From Halopseudomonas bauzanensis (GTDB taxonomy: Bacteria; Pseudomonadota; Gammaproteobacteria; Pseudomonadales; Pseudomonadaceae): DNA of 64,000 nt. Under the pieces are notes generated by a model that did no database searches, had not been told where the DNA came from, and saw only the letters and a program-made list of their open reading frames with translations. The DNA lies in contig NZ_FOUA01000002.1 in assembly GCF_900114735.1 (NCBI RefSeq), positions 186,001 to 250,000 of the forward strand. Direction: 5' to 3'. Every line of letters begins with the position of its first letter. Position 1 is the stretch's first letter. The translations under genes and the position numbers were made by a program. Of this stretch, positions 41,972 to 53,488 are shown in pieces.

Positions 41972-42375
41972 CACACATGCTGGGTAACCAGGCGTGTCCA
42001 TTCTCAAGCATAAAGGCTTCCAGAATGCCCTCAGGATCCTTCTGCCCTGTGATAAAACGCCGCCATTCGCGCCGCGTAAGCCTTGTGGACAATTGCTGTA
42101 CCAGCCTGTTGGCAAGACCATCCGAACGGCGGGGATAAATCGGGCTGTGGATATCCATCATGCTTATCCACAGGAGGAGCACAAGCTCGCAGGGGCTCCG
42201 CTCACAATTTGCCCACCGGGTTTTCGATCGCCAGAACACTGGCTGGCTCAGGCCTGGCGTCGGTTATCCACAGAAAACCCGCTACCTATTAAGATCTACA
42301 TAAACTATCTTTTAAAATTCTTTCTCTTTGTATTGTCTTGTATCGTGATTTATCTGCTGGGGGACAGAATTCAAA

Positions 42376-42404
42376 TTGACCTCGCGGTCCTTCTTCTCTA
42401 GAAT
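42376..42404 (+). promoter_or_regulatory. Sigma70 promoter for rpmH-rnpA-yidD-yidC
   Basis: TTGACC (42376-42381), a 17-base spacer, and TAGAAT (42399-42404) form a near-consensus housekeeping promoter, 58 bases before the rpmH start codon, at the edge of oriC and transcribing away from it. Confidence 0.85.
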
Positions 42405-42461
42405 CTCCGATCCCTTGAAAGGGCTTAGCGGCTCTGTCGTGAATTACTCAGGTATCTGAAG

Positions 42462-42596
42462 ATGAAAAGAACATTTCAACCCAGCGTTTTGAAGCGCAAG
42501 CGCAACCACGGTTTCCGTGCTCGTATGGCTACCAAGAACGGCCGTGCCGTTCTGGCTCGTCGTCGTGCCAAAGGCCGTCACAAGCTGTCAGCTTAA
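42462..42596 (+). CDS. rpmH: 50S ribosomal protein L34
   Basis: The 44-residue protein [20 protein letters not shown]... with the basic tail [19 protein letters not shown] is complete and typical of bacterial L34. It lies first after the origin and is followed by rnpA after 14 bases, the classic rpmH-rnpA pair. An AAGATGAAAAG context with the upstream GGTATCTGAAG provides a ribosome-binding sequence. Being adjacent to oriC gives a high gene dosage during growth. Confidence 0.98.
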   Translation: MKRTFQPSVLKRKRNHGFRARMATKNGRAVLARRRAKGRHKLSA

Positions 42597-42610
42597 GACC
42601 GGAACTACAG

Positions 42611-43009
42611 GTGGATCTCGGATTCGGTCCTGAACACCGGCTATTGACGCCTGCTCAGTTCAAGAACGTATTCGATGGAGCCACCTGTAAGGCCTCTGGC
42701 CCCAATCTGTTGTTATTGGCCCGGCATAACAGCCAGGCACAGGCACGATTGGGGCTGGTCATTGCCAAGAAGAATGTCCGCCATGCGGTTGACCGTAACA
42801 AGGTCAAGCGTATTGCTCGTGAGTCCTTCAGACACCATCGTGCTGAGTTGGATCACCTGGATATCGTCGTCCTGGCCCGCAAGGGTCTGGGCGAGCTTGA
42901 CAATGCCGCGTTGCATGTCCTGTTCCAGGACATGTGGCGCCGGCTGAACAAGGCCGCTGACAAGTACAATCGCACCCGCAATTCCGGACCCCCATCATCC
43001 AATGCGTAG
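42611..43009 (+). CDS. rnpA: Ribonuclease P protein component
   Basis: Protein subunit of RNase P, which matures tRNA 5' ends together with the RNA subunit encoded elsewhere. The 132-residue protein starts at a GTG ([22 protein letters not shown]) and contains the RNR-type signature [20 protein letters not shown] (residues 57-76). It overlaps the yidD start by eight bases. Its C-terminal tail after residue 115 is not conserved. Confidence 0.96.
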   Translation: MDLGFGPEHRLLTPAQFKNVFDGATCKASGPNLLLLARHNSQAQARLGLVIAKKNVRHAVDRNKVKRIARESFRHHRAELDHLDIVVLARKGLGELDNAALHVLFQDMWRRLNKAADKYNRTRNSGPPSSNA

Positions 43010-43244
43010 TATCGCGCTCGGACTGATCAAGGTTTACCGTTACGCTATCAGCCCGCTGATGGCCAGTCATTGTCGTTTCTACCCCTCCTGTTCCTGCTAT
43101 GCCCAGGAAGCCATCGAACAACATGGTTTTCTCAAGGGCAGCCTGCTCAGTGCGCGACGCTTGTCCCGCTGTCATCCCTGGAACCCGGGTGGCTATGACC
43201 CTGTACCCCTACAGAACAACCGTTCTTCTCGGATGGCCAAATAA
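43002..43244 (+). CDS. yidD: Membrane protein insertion efficiency factor YidD
   Basis: An 80-residue protein with the YidD signature: [65 protein letters not shown]. The cysteines and the [11 protein letters not shown] and [14 protein letters not shown] motifs are intact. It overlaps the end of rnpA by eight bases and precedes yidC by three bases, so it belongs to the rpmH-yidC transcript and is thought to help YidC-dependent insertion. Confidence 0.95.
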   Translation: MRSIALGLIKVYRYAISPLMASHCRFYPSCSCYAQEAIEQHGFLKGSLLSARRLSRCHPWNPGGYDPVPLQNNRSSRMAK

Positions 43245-43247
43245 ACC

Positions 43248-44933
43248 ATGAACATGCAACGAAACATCCTCATAGCTGCCTTGCTCGTGATCACCTACCT
43301 CATGGTTCTGCAGTGGAACAATGATTACGGTCAGGGTGAACCGCTGCCGGCCAGCGAAACCGAGATGAGCATGGCGAATGGTGATTTGCCATCACTGCCC
43401 GCTAGCGAAGGCGCTGATGGTGATGTTCCACAGGCGGTCGAGCCAGTAACCGGCGACGTGCCGACCACGCCGGTACAGACTGCCACTACTCCTTCCGGCC
43501 TGATCAGTGTCCAGACCGATACCCTGAACGTCAGCATCAATCCGCTGGGTGGCGATATCGTCGCCCTGTCGTTGCCGGCCTACCCGACCCGCAAGGATCG
43601 TCCCGATCTGCCGTTCCAGCTGCTCGAGCAGAGCAACAGCCGTACCTATGTCGCGCAAAGTGGACTGGCCGGGCGTAACGGTCCGGATGCCCGCGCCAAT
43701 GGTCGGCCGTTGTACAGCGTCGAACAAACCAGCTACCAGCTGGCCGAGGGCAGCGACAGCCTGACCGTTGATCTGCATTTCAGCGAGAACGATGTCAATT
43801 ACATCAAGCGGTTCACCTTCAACCGGGGTGACTACCTGATCGACGTCGACTACCTGATCGACAACCAGAGCGACAGCACCTGGACCGGCAGCCTGTTCGG
43901 CCAGATCAAGCGTGACAGCAGCGGTGATCCATCCAGTTCCAGCGCTACTGGCATGGCCACCTTCCTGGGTGCCGCCTACTGGAGTTCGTCGAACTCCTAC
44001 GAGAAACTCAAACTCGGCAAGATGGATGACAGCCGCCTGAAGGAAACCATCGAAGGTGGCTGGATCGCCTGGCTGCAGCACTATTTTGTCAGCGCCTGGA
44101 TTCCGAATGCTGAACAGCAGCATGTCTATCAGACCCGCAAGGACAGCCAGGGCAACTACATCGTCGGTTTTGTCAGCCCGGCGGTGAACCTGTCTGCCGG
44201 TGAGCAGGCCACCATCAGTGCCGATTTCTATGCCGGTCCGAAGGATCAGGATCGCCTGAAGGAAATATCCCCTGGCCTGGAACTGACTGTCGACTACGGT
44301 TTCCTGTGGTTTATCGCCCAGCCGCTGTTCTGGGTACTGAGTCTGATTCACAGTATGGTCGGCAACTGGGGCTGGAGCATCATCCTGCTGACCGTCCTCA
44401 TCAAGCTGGTATTTTTCCCGCTTTCTGCCACCAGCTACCGCTCCATGGCCAACATGCGTCGGGTTGCGCCCAAGCTGCAGGCGCTGCGCGAGCAGTTTGG
44501 CGACGACCGCCAGAAGATGTCCCAGGGCATGATGGAGCTGTACAAGAAGGAAAAGATCAATCCACTGGGTGGCTGCCTGCCGATCCTGGTACAGATGCCG
44601 GTGTTCATCGCCCTGTACTGGACCCTGATGGAAAGCGTCGAGATGCGCCAAGCCCCGTGGATTGGCTGGATTACCGACCTGTCGCTGAAGGATCCCTACT
44701 TCATCCTGCCGATCCTGATGGGCGTGAGCATGTTCATCCAGCAGCAGCTCAACCCGACTCCGCCGGACCCGATGCAGGCCAAGGTAATGAAGATGCTGCC
44801 GATCATCTTCACCTTCTTCTTCCTGTGGTTCCCGGCTGGTCTGGTGCTGTACTGGGTGGTCAACAACATCCTGTCGATCGCGCAACAGTGGTACATTACC
44901 CGGCAGATCGAAGGCGCCGCGGAGAAGGATTGA
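43248..44933 (+). CDS. yidC: Membrane protein insertase YidC
   Basis: Inserts and folds inner-membrane proteins, with or without SecYEG, including F0 subunits of ATP synthase. The 561-residue protein has an N-terminal membrane helix ([23 protein letters not shown]), a large periplasmic beta-sandwich domain (about residues 70-340), and the conserved C-terminal insertase core. The core shows [52 protein letters not shown], and the [21 protein letters not shown] segment. A rho-independent terminator follows. Confidence 0.98.
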   Translation: MNMQRNILIAALLVITYLMVLQWNNDYGQGEPLPASETEMSMANGDLPSLPASEGADGDVPQAVEPVTGDVPTTPVQTATTPSGLISVQTDTLNVSINPLGGDIVALSLPAYPTRKDRPDLPFQLLEQSNSRTYVAQSGLAGRNGPDARANGRPLYSVEQTSYQLAEGSDSLTVDLHFSENDVNYIKRFTFNRGDYLIDVDYLIDNQSDSTWTGSLFGQIKRDSSGDPSSSSATGMATFLGAAYWSSSNSYEKLKLGKMDDSRLKETIEGGWIAWLQHYFVSAWIPNAEQQHVYQTRKDSQGNYIVGFVSPAVNLSAGEQATISADFYAGPKDQDRLKEISPGLELTVDYGFLWFIAQPLFWVLSLIHSMVGNWGWSIILLTVLIKLVFFPLSATSYRSMANMRRVAPKLQALREQFGDDRQKMSQGMMELYKKEKINPLGGCLPILVQMPVFIALYWTLMESVEMRQAPWIGWITDLSLKDPYFILPILMGVSMFIQQQLNPTPPDPMQAKVMKMLPIIFTFFFLWFPAGLVLYWVVNNILSIAQQWYITRQIEGAAEKD

Positions 44934-44958
44934 TCTCCGCCGCCAGGCTACCCTCGCA

Positions 44959-44982
44959 AACGCCCCGATTTCGGGGCGTTTT
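44959..44982 (+). terminator. Terminator after yidC
   Basis: Perfect stem AACGCCCCGA / TCGGGGCGTT, two-base loop, followed by TTTT on the plus strand, 26 bases after the yidC stop. It ends the rpmH-rnpA-yidD-yidC transcript. Confidence 0.85.
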
Positions 44983-45018
44983 GCTATCTATTCTTTGACC
45001 CATCGACAGGAACGCATC

Positions 45019-46389
45019 ATGAGCCGCCCTTATCACGCCGACACCATTGCTGCCATCGCCACCCCGCCAGGCCAGGGCGGAGTCGGTATTGTCCGGGTGT
45101 CCGGCGCGGCGGCGCTGGATATCGCTCGGCAGCTCGGCGGCCTGACGCCCACCCCGCGGCACGCCCATTACGGCCCGTTCCAGGACCAGGGTCTTACTCT
45201 GGATCATGGCCTTACCCTGTATTTTCCCGGCCCACATTCCTTTACCGGTGAAGATGTGCTGGAACTGCATGGGCATGGCGGTCCGGTGGTCATGGATATG
45301 CTGCTCAAGGCTTGCCTGCGACTGGGCGCGCGCCTGGCCCGGCCCGGTGAATTCAGCGAACGGGCCTTTCTCAACGACAAGCTCGATCTGGCCCAGGCTG
45401 AAGCCATCGCCGATCTGATCGAAGCCAGCTCCGAACAGGCGGCGCGCAATGCCGTGCAGTCACTGCAGGGTGCGTTTTCCCAGCGTGTGCATGGATTGAC
45501 CGAAGCGCTGATCAGCCTGCGCATCTATGTCGAAGCGGCGATTGATTTCCCGGAAGAGGAGATCGACTTTCTTGCCGATGGCCACGTGCTCGGCCAGCTG
45601 CAGGCTGTTCAGGCGCAGTTGGCTCAGGTACACCGGGAAGCCGGGCAAGGCGCGCTGCTGCGCGACGGCATGACGGTGGTTATCGCCGGTCGGCCCAATG
45701 CCGGCAAGTCCAGCCTGCTCAATGCCCTGGCCGGCCGCGAAAGTGCCATCGTCACCGATATTGCCGGCACCACCCGGGATATCCTGCGCGAACATATCCA
45801 CATCGATGGCATGCCGCTGCATATCATCGACACCGCCGGTCTGCGCGATACCGATGATGTGGTGGAGAAGATCGGCGTCGAACGCGCCATGGCTGCCATT
45901 GCCGATGCCGATCGCATCTTGCTGATGGTGGATGCCAGTCAGCCAGAGGCAAACGAGCCGGACCAGCTGTGGCCCGAGTTTCTCGATCAACGGCCCGATC
46001 CGGCGAAGATCACCCTCATCCACAACAAGATCGACCTTATCGGCGCGGCGGTTGGTCAGCAGACCGCCGCTGACGGCAGCGTCAGCCTGCACCTCAGCGC
46101 CCGCAGTGGCGCCGGCATTGATCTGCTGCGCGATCACCTGAAAGCCTGCATGGGTTATCAACAGACCGCGGAAAGCCTGTTCAGCGCCCGCCGCCGCCAC
46201 CTGGAAGCGCTGGAAGAGGCTGCCAGTTACCTTGACCACGGCCACCGGCAATTGACCCTGATGGGCGCCGGGGAGCTGCTGGCCGAGGATCTGCGCATGG
46301 CGCAGCAGGCCCTGGGCAGCATTACCGGCGAATTCAGTGCGGATGACCTGTTGGGCAGGATCTTTTCCAGCTTCTGTATCGGCAAATAA
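45019..46389 (+). CDS. mnmE: tRNA uridine-5-carboxymethylaminomethyl(34) synthesis GTPase MnmE
   Basis: GTPase that, with MnmG, modifies U34 of certain tRNAs. The 456-residue protein has an N-terminal formyl-THF-binding domain starting [25 protein letters not shown], a helical domain, and an inserted G domain with P-loop [17 protein letters not shown]3 DIAGTTRDI and [10 protein letters not shown], and G4 NKIDL. It ends in the essential CIGK motif (FSSFCIGK). The start at 45019 is preferred over 44995. The partner mnmG is next, separated by a 554-base gap that contains a DnaA-box cluster. Confidence 0.98.
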   Translation: MSRPYHADTIAAIATPPGQGGVGIVRVSGAAALDIARQLGGLTPTPRHAHYGPFQDQGLTLDHGLTLYFPGPHSFTGEDVLELHGHGGPVVMDMLLKACLRLGARLARPGEFSERAFLNDKLDLAQAEAIADLIEASSEQAARNAVQSLQGAFSQRVHGLTEALISLRIYVEAAIDFPEEEIDFLADGHVLGQLQAVQAQLAQVHREAGQGALLRDGMTVVIAGRPNAGKSSLLNALAGRESAIVTDIAGTTRDILREHIHIDGMPLHIIDTAGLRDTDDVVEKIGVERAMAAIADADRILLMVDASQPEANEPDQLWPEFLDQRPDPAKITLIHNKIDLIGAAVGQQTAADGSVSLHLSARSGAGIDLLRDHLKACMGYQQTAESLFSARRRHLEALEEAASYLDHGHRQLTLMGAGELLAEDLRMAQQALGSITGEFSADDLLGRIFSSFCIGK

Positions 46390-46943
46390 CTCGGCTGGTG
46401 GACGCGGGTCGATGGGCAATCAACCAGTCGGCCTCTCTTCGTTCAGCTGCGAATCGGGCTTGTGCTCTTCCTGACATGCGCCGAATTCTTCCCTCCCCGT
46501 GAAATTCCCCCTCACTTGTTATCCGCGACGGCCCCTTTTCGCTCGCATAAGCCCTGTGTACAACTCACCCTCAGCCCTGCCCATAACCCTGTGCGTAAAC
46601 CAGGGTCAAACCCGGCTGTGGATAACCGGCTGGCTTATGCACAGGATCCACCCCCATCCCGTCACGGGCTGTGCCCAGCCGGAGCACAGGGTTATGCTTT
46701 TGCCAATTTCATGATTCATAAGGAGTTTTATTAGATATCCACAGATAAACACGACACCATATACAGCATTAACATAAAGCTTTTTAAATATTTTCTATCT
46801 TTATTCTATGAATGACCTGCTTGCCAGGCGGCTCCGACAGGCTGTTCAAAAAATGTTCAGCTGCTGCTGCAATTTTTTCCCTCTGCGCCTATAATCAGCC
46901 CCTTTTCCCGACGTCCGGCTCAGCCCGGACAACGAGGTGCACG
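46390..46943. other. mnmE-mnmG intergenic region with second DnaA-box cluster
   Basis: No gene is seen in these 554 bases. DnaA boxes: perfect TGTGGATAA (minus) at 46617-46625 and TTATGCACA (plus) at 46635-46643. One-or-two-mismatch boxes lie at 46519-46527 (TTATCCGCG), 46555-46563 (TGTGTACAA), 46590-46598 (TGTGCGTAA) and 46735-46743 (ATATCCACA). An AT-rich stretch follows at about 46757-46812 (TTTTTAAATATTTTCTATC core). The layout mirrors the oriC region and lies upstream of mnmG (gidA), where the Escherichia coli origin sits. Confidence 0.75.
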
Positions 46944-48842
46944 GTGGATTTTCCGGATCGTTTTGACGTGATTGTGATTGGTGGCGGCCATGCCGGTACC
47001 GAGGCAGCGTTGGCGGCTGCCCGCATGGGCGTGAAGACGTTGTTGCTCAGTCATAACGTCGAGACCCTGGGGCAAATGAGCTGCAACCCGGCCATTGGCG
47101 GTATCGGCAAGAGCCATCTGGTCAAGGAAATCGATGCGCTCGGTGGCGTGATGGCCAAGGCCACCGACCGGGCGGGCATCCAGTTCCGCGTGCTCAACAG
47201 CCGCAAGGGTCCTGCTGTGCGTGCCACCCGCGCGCAGGCTGACCGGGTGCTGTACAAGGCGGCAGTGCGCCATGCCCTGGAAAACCAGCCGAACCTGTGG
47301 ATATTTCAGCAGGCCTGTGACGACCTGATTGTCGAACAGGACCAGGTACGCGGTGTGGTGACCCAGATGGGCCTGCGTTTTCTCGCTGATAACGTGGTGC
47401 TGACCGCCGGGACTTTTCTCGGTGGGCAGATCCATATCGGTCTGGATAATTATTCCGGCGGCCGTGCTGGTGATCCGCCGGCGATCGCGCTGGCCCGGCG
47501 GCTGCGTGAATTGCCGTTGCGGGTCGATCGTCTGAAGACCGGCACCCCGCCGCGGATCGACGGACGCAGTGTGGATTTCTCGAAGATGACCGCACAACCG
47601 GGCGATACACCGATCCCGGTGATGTCGTTTACCGGTAGCGCCGACGAGCATCCCGAGCAGGTCAACTGCTGGATTACCCACACCAACGAACGCACCCACG
47701 AGATCATCCGCAACAATCTCGACCGTTCACCCATGTACACCGGGGTGATCGAGGGTGTCGGTCCGCGTTACTGCCCATCGATCGAGGACAAGATCCATCG
47801 CTTTGCCGACAAGGATCAGCATCAGGTATTCATCGAGCCGGAAGGCCTGACCACCCATGAGCTGTATCCCAACGGCATTTCCACCTCGCTGCCCTTCGAT
47901 GTGCAGTTGCAGTTGGTGCGCTCGATCCGCGGTATGGAAAATGCCCATATCCTGCGTCCGGGTTACGCCATCGAATATGATTATTTCAATCCACAGGATC
48001 TGAAATACTCGCTGGAAACCAAGGTGATCGGCGGTCTGTTCTTTGCCGGTCAGATCAACGGCACCACCGGCTACGAAGAAGCGGCGGCCCAGGGCCTGTT
48101 GGCCGGATTGAACGCGGCCCGCCGCGCCCAGGATCAGGAAAGCTGGTGCCCGCGCCGGGATGAAGCCTACATCGGTGTGCTGGTGGATGACCTGATCACC
48201 ATGGGTACCCGCGAGCCCTACCGCATGTTCACTTCCCGCGCCGAGTACCGCCTGGTGCTGCGCGAGGACAATGCCGATCTGCGCCTGACCGAAAAGGGGC
48301 GCGAACTGGGGCTGGTGGATGATGCCCGTTGGGCGGCCTTCAGCGCCAAGCGCGAAGCGATCGAGGCGGAGCAGAAGCGCTTGAGTTCCACCTGGGTGCA
48401 GCCGACCAGCGCTGTCGGCAAGGACTTTGCCGCGCATTTCAATACGCCGCTGACCCGGGAATACAACCTGTTGGATCTGCTGCGCCGGCCGGAAGTGGAT
48501 TATCCCACCCTGACCCGCATCACCGGTGCGACGGACATCCCCACCGATGCCGCCGAGCAGGTGGAAATCCATGCCAAGTACGCCGGTTACATCGAGCGGC
48601 AGCAGGACGAGATCGACAAGCTGCGGCAGCATGAACAGACCCTGCTGCCGGCCGATCTGGATTACGCGACCCTGAATGGCCTGTCCAAGGAAATCAGCCA
48701 GAAGCTGGCGAGCATCCGTCCGCAGACCCTGGGCCAGGCATCGCGCATTCCCGGCGTCACTCCGGCGGCAGTCAGTCTGTTGCTGATCCATCTGAAAAAG
48801 CGCAATGCGCTGAACGACGGTACATTGGCCCGGGAGGCTTGA
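46944..48842 (+). CDS. mnmG: tRNA uridine-5-carboxymethylaminomethyl modification enzyme MnmG
   Basis: FAD- and NADH-dependent partner of MnmE in U34 modification. The 632-residue protein starts at a GTG at 46944 ([29 protein letters not shown]), preceded by a GAGG sequence; this start gives nearly the same length as the family and matches the Pseudomonas N-terminus I remember. Motifs: the Rossmann [39 protein letters not shown], and the tRNA-binding [20 protein letters not shown] longer frame begins at 46812 but has no homology. It is followed by rsmG. Confidence 0.98.
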   Translation: MDFPDRFDVIVIGGGHAGTEAALAAARMGVKTLLLSHNVETLGQMSCNPAIGGIGKSHLVKEIDALGGVMAKATDRAGIQFRVLNSRKGPAVRATRAQADRVLYKAAVRHALENQPNLWIFQQACDDLIVEQDQVRGVVTQMGLRFLADNVVLTAGTFLGGQIHIGLDNYSGGRAGDPPAIALARRLRELPLRVDRLKTGTPPRIDGRSVDFSKMTAQPGDTPIPVMSFTGSADEHPEQVNCWITHTNERTHEIIRNNLDRSPMYTGVIEGVGPRYCPSIEDKIHRFADKDQHQVFIEPEGLTTHELYPNGISTSLPFDVQLQLVRSIRGMENAHILRPGYAIEYDYFNPQDLKYSLETKVIGGLFFAGQINGTTGYEEAAAQGLLAGLNAARRAQDQESWCPRRDEAYIGVLVDDLITMGTREPYRMFTSRAEYRLVLREDNADLRLTEKGRELGLVDDARWAAFSAKREAIEAEQKRLSSTWVQPTSAVGKDFAAHFNTPLTREYNLLDLLRRPEVDYPTLTRITGATDIPTDAAEQVEIHAKYAGYIERQQDEIDKLRQHEQTLLPADLDYATLNGLSKEISQKLASIRPQTLGQASRIPGVTPAAVSLLLIHLKKRNALNDGTLAREA

Positions 48843-48847
48843 GCGGT

Positions 48848-49483
48848 ATGGTTGATCACGCCAGGGAACTGGTTCGCGGTGCTGAACAGATGGGCCTGTC
48901 GCTGACCGAGCGGCAGGTTGAGTTACTGCTCGGCTACCTGACGTTACTGAACAAGTGGAACAAGGCCTACAACCTGACCGCGGTGCGCAACCCCGATGAA
49001 ATGGTCAGTCGCCATCTGCTCGACAGTCTGAGTGTGCTGCCCTTCGTTAGCGCAGGACGCTGGCTGGATGTGGGCAGTGGCGGCGGCATGCCGGGGGTGA
49101 TCCTGGCGATCATGCAGCCGGACAGCGAATTTACCCTGCTCGACAGCAACGGCAAGAAAACCCGCTTTCTGACCCAGGTGCAGCTTGAGCTGGGGCTGGG
49201 CAACATGCAGGTGGTCAACAGCCGGGTGGAGGCTTTTACCCCGGATCAATTGTTTGACGGTATAGTGTCCAGGGCATTCAGCTCGCTGGCCGACTTCACC
49301 AACCTGACCCGCCATCTGAGTGGTCCCGAGACGCAGTGGCTGGCCATGAAGGGCCTGTATCCCGACTCCGAACTGCAGGCTCTGGATGCGGATTTCACCG
49401 TGACCCACAGTGAAGAATTGGCGGTACCCGGTTGCCAGGCCAGCCGGCATCTGCTGATACTGCGACGCACGGCACAAGGTTAA
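48848..49483 (+). CDS. rsmG: 16S rRNA (guanine(527)-N(7))-methyltransferase RsmG
   Basis: SAM-dependent methyltransferase of 211 residues (gidB). It shows the N-terminal [35 protein letters not shown], the SAM-binding [17 protein letters not shown], and the [10 protein letters not shown] segment typical of RsmG. An ATG at 48848 with GGAGG nine bases upstream is preferred to the in-frame TTG at 48839. It follows mnmG by five bases and precedes parA by 19 bases, the conserved mnmG-rsmG-parA-parB order. Confidence 0.97.
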   Translation: MVDHARELVRGAEQMGLSLTERQVELLLGYLTLLNKWNKAYNLTAVRNPDEMVSRHLLDSLSVLPFVSAGRWLDVGSGGGMPGVILAIMQPDSEFTLLDSNGKKTRFLTQVQLELGLGNMQVVNSRVEAFTPDQLFDGIVSRAFSSLADFTNLTRHLSGPETQWLAMKGLYPDSELQALDADFTVTHSEELAVPGCQASRHLLILRRTAQG

Positions 49484-49502
49484 AACCCGAGAGGAGGTCC
49501 CA

Positions 49503-50300
49503 GTGGGCAAGGTACTGGCAATAGCCAACCAGAAAGGCGGCGTCGGCAAGACGACCACCACAGTGAATCTGGCCGCCTCGCTGGCAGCGACCAAGCGCAA
49601 GGTGCTGTTGATCGATCTCGACCCCCAGGGCAACGCGACCATGGGCAGTGGCATCGACAAGTCGCAACTGGATAACTCTGTCTATGAGCTGCTGACCGAC
49701 CGTTGCACGCTGGCAGAGGCGCTGTGCCAGTCCGAGCATGGCGGCTATGACCTGCTGCCGGCCAATGGTGACCTGACGGCCGCGGAAGTCGAGTTGCTGG
49801 AATTCAAGATGAAGGAAAGTCGGCTGCGCTATGCGCTGGCCAACGTGCGCGACAAGTACGATTTCATCCTCATCGACTGCCCCCCGTCGCTGAATATGCT
49901 GACCATCAACGCACTGGTAGCCGCCGATGGGGTGATCATTCCCATGCAGTGCGAGTACTATGCGCTGGAAGGCCTGTCGGCGCTGGTCAATACCATCCAG
50001 CGTATCAGCTCGGTACTCAATCCGGCGCTGCAGATCGAAGGTCTGCTGCGCACCATGTATGATCCGCGCAACAGCCTGACCCGCGAGGTGTCAGAGCAGT
50101 TGAGCAGCCACTTCGGCGAACGTCTGTACCAGACGGTCATTCCGCGCAACGTGCGCCTGGCTGAAGCACCGAGTTACGGTATGCCGGTGCTGATGTATGA
50201 CAAGCAGTCACGCGGCGCCGTGGCCTACCTGGCCCTGGCCGGTGAGTTGGTCAGGCGTACGCGCAAGGCGGCCAAACAGGCTGCGCCGGTAAACGATTAA
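49503..50300 (+). CDS. parA: Chromosome partitioning ATPase ParA (Soj)
   Basis: Deviant Walker-type ATPase that with ParB moves the origin region. The 265-residue protein begins at a GTG (MGKVLAIANQKGGVGKTTTTVNLAASLA); the deviant Walker A is KGGVGKTT at 11-18. LIDLDPQGNATMG and IDCPPSLNMLTINAL are the A' and B motifs. A very strong GAGAGGAGG ribosome-binding sequence lies upstream. parB follows after 20 bases. In pseudomonads its partner sites (parS) cluster around the origin, as seen here. Confidence 0.97.
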   Translation: MGKVLAIANQKGGVGKTTTTVNLAASLAATKRKVLLIDLDPQGNATMGSGIDKSQLDNSVYELLTDRCTLAEALCQSEHGGYDLLPANGDLTAAEVELLEFKMKESRLRYALANVRDKYDFILIDCPPSLNMLTINALVAADGVIIPMQCEYYALEGLSALVNTIQRISSVLNPALQIEGLLRTMYDPRNSLTREVSEQLSSHFGERLYQTVIPRNVRLAEAPSYGMPVLMYDKQSRGAVAYLALAGELVRRTRKAAKQAAPVND

Positions 50301-50320
50301 ACGAAAAAGGACAGGACGGC

Positions 50321-51181
50321 ATGGCGGTCAAGAAACGCGGCTTGGGACGGGGACTGGATGCACTGCTGGGTCAGGCCAATCCCAACGAGAAGACCGAAGG
50401 CAGTCAGGATCAGCTGTTACGCGATCTGCCGGTCGACCTGATTCAGCGCGGCAAATATCAGCCACGCCGCGACATGGACCCCCAGGCGCTCGAAGAGCTG
50501 GCCCAGTCGATCAAGGCCCAGGGCGTGATGCAACCGATCGTGGTGCGGCCCATTGCCGGTGATCGCTATGAAATCATTGCCGGTGAACGGCGCTGGCGGG
50601 CCACCCAGCAGGCTGGCCTGGACAGCATCCCCGCGGTAATCCGTGAAGTGCCCGATGAAGCGGCCATTGCCATGGCGCTGATCGAGAACATCCAGCGCGA
50701 GGATCTCAACCCCATCGAGGAAGCCATCGCCCTGCAGCGTCTGCAGCAGGAATTCGAGCTGACCCAGCAGCAGGTGGCCGATGCGGTGGGTAAATCCCGG
50801 GTCACCATCACCAACCTGTTGCGCCTGATGTCACTGCCCGATGACGTCAAACTGCTGCTCGAGCGCGGCGACATCGAAATGGGGCATGCCCGGGCGCTGC
50901 TCGGTCTACCGGCCGAGCAACAGACCGAGGCCGCCCGCCAGGTAGTGGCACGGGGACTGACCGTGCGCCAGACCGAAGCGCTGGTGCGCCAGTGGCTGAA
51001 CCCACGCCGGGACGCCCAGGACATCCGCAGCAATCCGGACATCGATCGACTGCAACAGGATCTGGCGGAGCGAATCGGCGCCGAAGTGAAGATCCAGCAT
51101 GGTGCCAAGGGCAAGGGCCGACTGGTTATCAGTTATAACTCGCTGGATGAACTCGATGGCGTACTCATGCACATTAAGTAA
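50321..51181 (+). CDS. parB: Chromosome partitioning protein ParB (Spo0J)
   Basis: parS-binding CTPase of 286 residues. The N-terminal MAVKKRGLGRGLDALLG is the ParA-interacting basic segment. The CTP-binding/arginine-patch motif GERRWRA is at 88-94 (with KYQPRRDMDPQALEELAQSI upstream). The helix-turn-helix LTQQQVADAVGKSRVTITNLLRL is at about 147-168. The C-terminal dimerisation region ends LVISYNSLDELDGVLMHIK. Its expected sites are the two perfect parS copies in recF and the near-perfect one at 62509. Confidence 0.97.
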   Translation: MAVKKRGLGRGLDALLGQANPNEKTEGSQDQLLRDLPVDLIQRGKYQPRRDMDPQALEELAQSIKAQGVMQPIVVRPIAGDRYEIIAGERRWRATQQAGLDSIPAVIREVPDEAAIAMALIENIQREDLNPIEEAIALQRLQQEFELTQQQVADAVGKSRVTITNLLRLMSLPDDVKLLLERGDIEMGHARALLGLPAEQQTEAARQVVARGLTVRQTEALVRQWLNPRRDAQDIRSNPDIDRLQQDLAERIGAEVKIQHGAKGKGRLVISYNSLDELDGVLMHIK

Positions 51182-51224
51182 CAACTGCAACATCGCAGCG
51201 CACTACGGAAATCAACCGCTGTAG

Positions 51225-51253
51225 TTGAATCGACTACGTAATCCACCTATACT
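51225..51253 (+). promoter_or_regulatory. Sigma70 promoter of the ATP synthase operon
   Basis: TTGAAT (51225-51230), a 17-base spacer and TATACT (51248-51253) lie in the 158-base parB-atpI gap. The predicted leader to the atpI start is about 80 bases. Confidence 0.8.
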
Positions 51254-51311
51254 CCTCGCGCTATTTTGGCTGGGCAAAAATGCACCAGTGTATTGCAGCA
51301 ACAGCGGTTGA

Positions 51312-52613
<1,302 letters not shown>

Positions 52614-52662
52614 GCAGCCAGACCCGTGTTCAACCAACGATAAACTTGAACTTAAACTTTGA

Positions 52663-52917
<255 letters not shown>

Positions 52918-52935
52918 TCGACTGGTAACGATGAA

Positions 52936-52957
52936 CGGCAGAACGCAGGTTCTGCCG
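52936..52957 (+). promoter_or_regulatory. Intercistronic stem-loop after atpE
   Basis: CGGCAGAAC (52936-52944), loop GCAG, GTTCTGCCG (52949-52957): a perfect 9-base-pair stem in the 89-base atpE-atpF gap. No T run follows, so an RNA-stability or attenuation role is more likely than full termination. Confidence 0.7.
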
Positions 52958-53006
52958 TATCAGTGTTATCCCCAGGACTCAATGAAATAGCACGAGGTAA
53001 ATCGCT

Positions 53007-53477
53007 GTGAATATTAATCTGACGCTGCTCGGTCAAACGATTGCCTTCGCTATTTTTGTCTGGTTTACCATGAAGTTCGTATGGCCGCCGATTACCCACG
53101 CCATGCAGGAACGCCAGAAAAAAATCGCCGAAGGCCTGGATGCGGCTGGCCGCGCCCAGCGCGACCTGGGTCTTGCCCAGGAAAAAGCCGCCCAGACCCT
53201 GCGTGAGACCAAGGAACAGTCTGCCCAGATCATCGAGCAGGCGAACAAGAGTGCCACCCTCATCGTTGAGGAAGCCCGCGAGCAGGCACGTTCCGAAGGT
53301 GAACGTCTGATTGCAGCTGCCAAGGCTGAAATCGAGCAGGAAATGAACCGCGCCAAGGACCAGCTCCGCGCCCAGGTTGCCGCACTGGCGATCAAGGGAG
53401 CCGAACAGGTTCTGGAATCCGAAGTAGATGCTTCGGCCCACAGTGAGCTGGTCAACAAACTGGCCTCACAACTCTAA
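53007..53477 (+). CDS. atpF: ATP synthase F0 subunit b
   Basis: Peripheral stalk protein of 156 residues. It has a single N-terminal membrane helix ([26 protein letters not shown]) followed by a long charged helical segment ([30 protein letters not shown]...) forming the dimeric coiled coil. The start is a GTG at 53007 with ACGAGGTAA upstream. It is followed by atpH after 11 bases. The product is used as a dimer in the complex. Confidence 0.97.
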   Translation: MNINLTLLGQTIAFAIFVWFTMKFVWPPITHAMQERQKKIAEGLDAAGRAQRDLGLAQEKAAQTLRETKEQSAQIIEQANKSATLIVEEAREQARSEGERLIAAAKAEIEQEMNRAKDQLRAQVAALAIKGAEQVLESEVDASAHSELVNKLASQL

Positions 53478-53488
53478 GCGAGGCGAGC

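Larger units (their letters stand above)
41849..42461. other. oriC: Putative oriC (dnaA-rpmH intergenic region)
   Basis: A 613-base gap with no gene. Perfect DnaA boxes TTATCCACA occur on the plus strand at 41965-41973, 42164-42172 and 42264-42272; one-mismatch boxes lie on the minus strand at 42084-42092 (TGTGGACAA) and 42146-42154 (TGTGGATAT). They are followed by a strongly AT-rich stretch at about 42287-42356, a good candidate for the unwinding element. The gene context dnaA/rpmH is where the origin of Pseudomonas was mapped. Candidate promoters lie at both edges, towards dnaA (minus) and rpmH (plus). Confidence 0.85.

Noticed and set aside
42050..42060. TGTGATAAA as a further DnaA box in oriC
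   Set aside because: It lacks one G of TGTGGATAA, which shifts the motif, so it was not counted.
46812..46943. An N-terminal extension of MnmG starting at 46812
   Set aside because: These 44 codons lie next to the DnaA-box region and have no family counterpart; the GTG at 46944 has a ribosome-binding sequence and the expected N-terminus.
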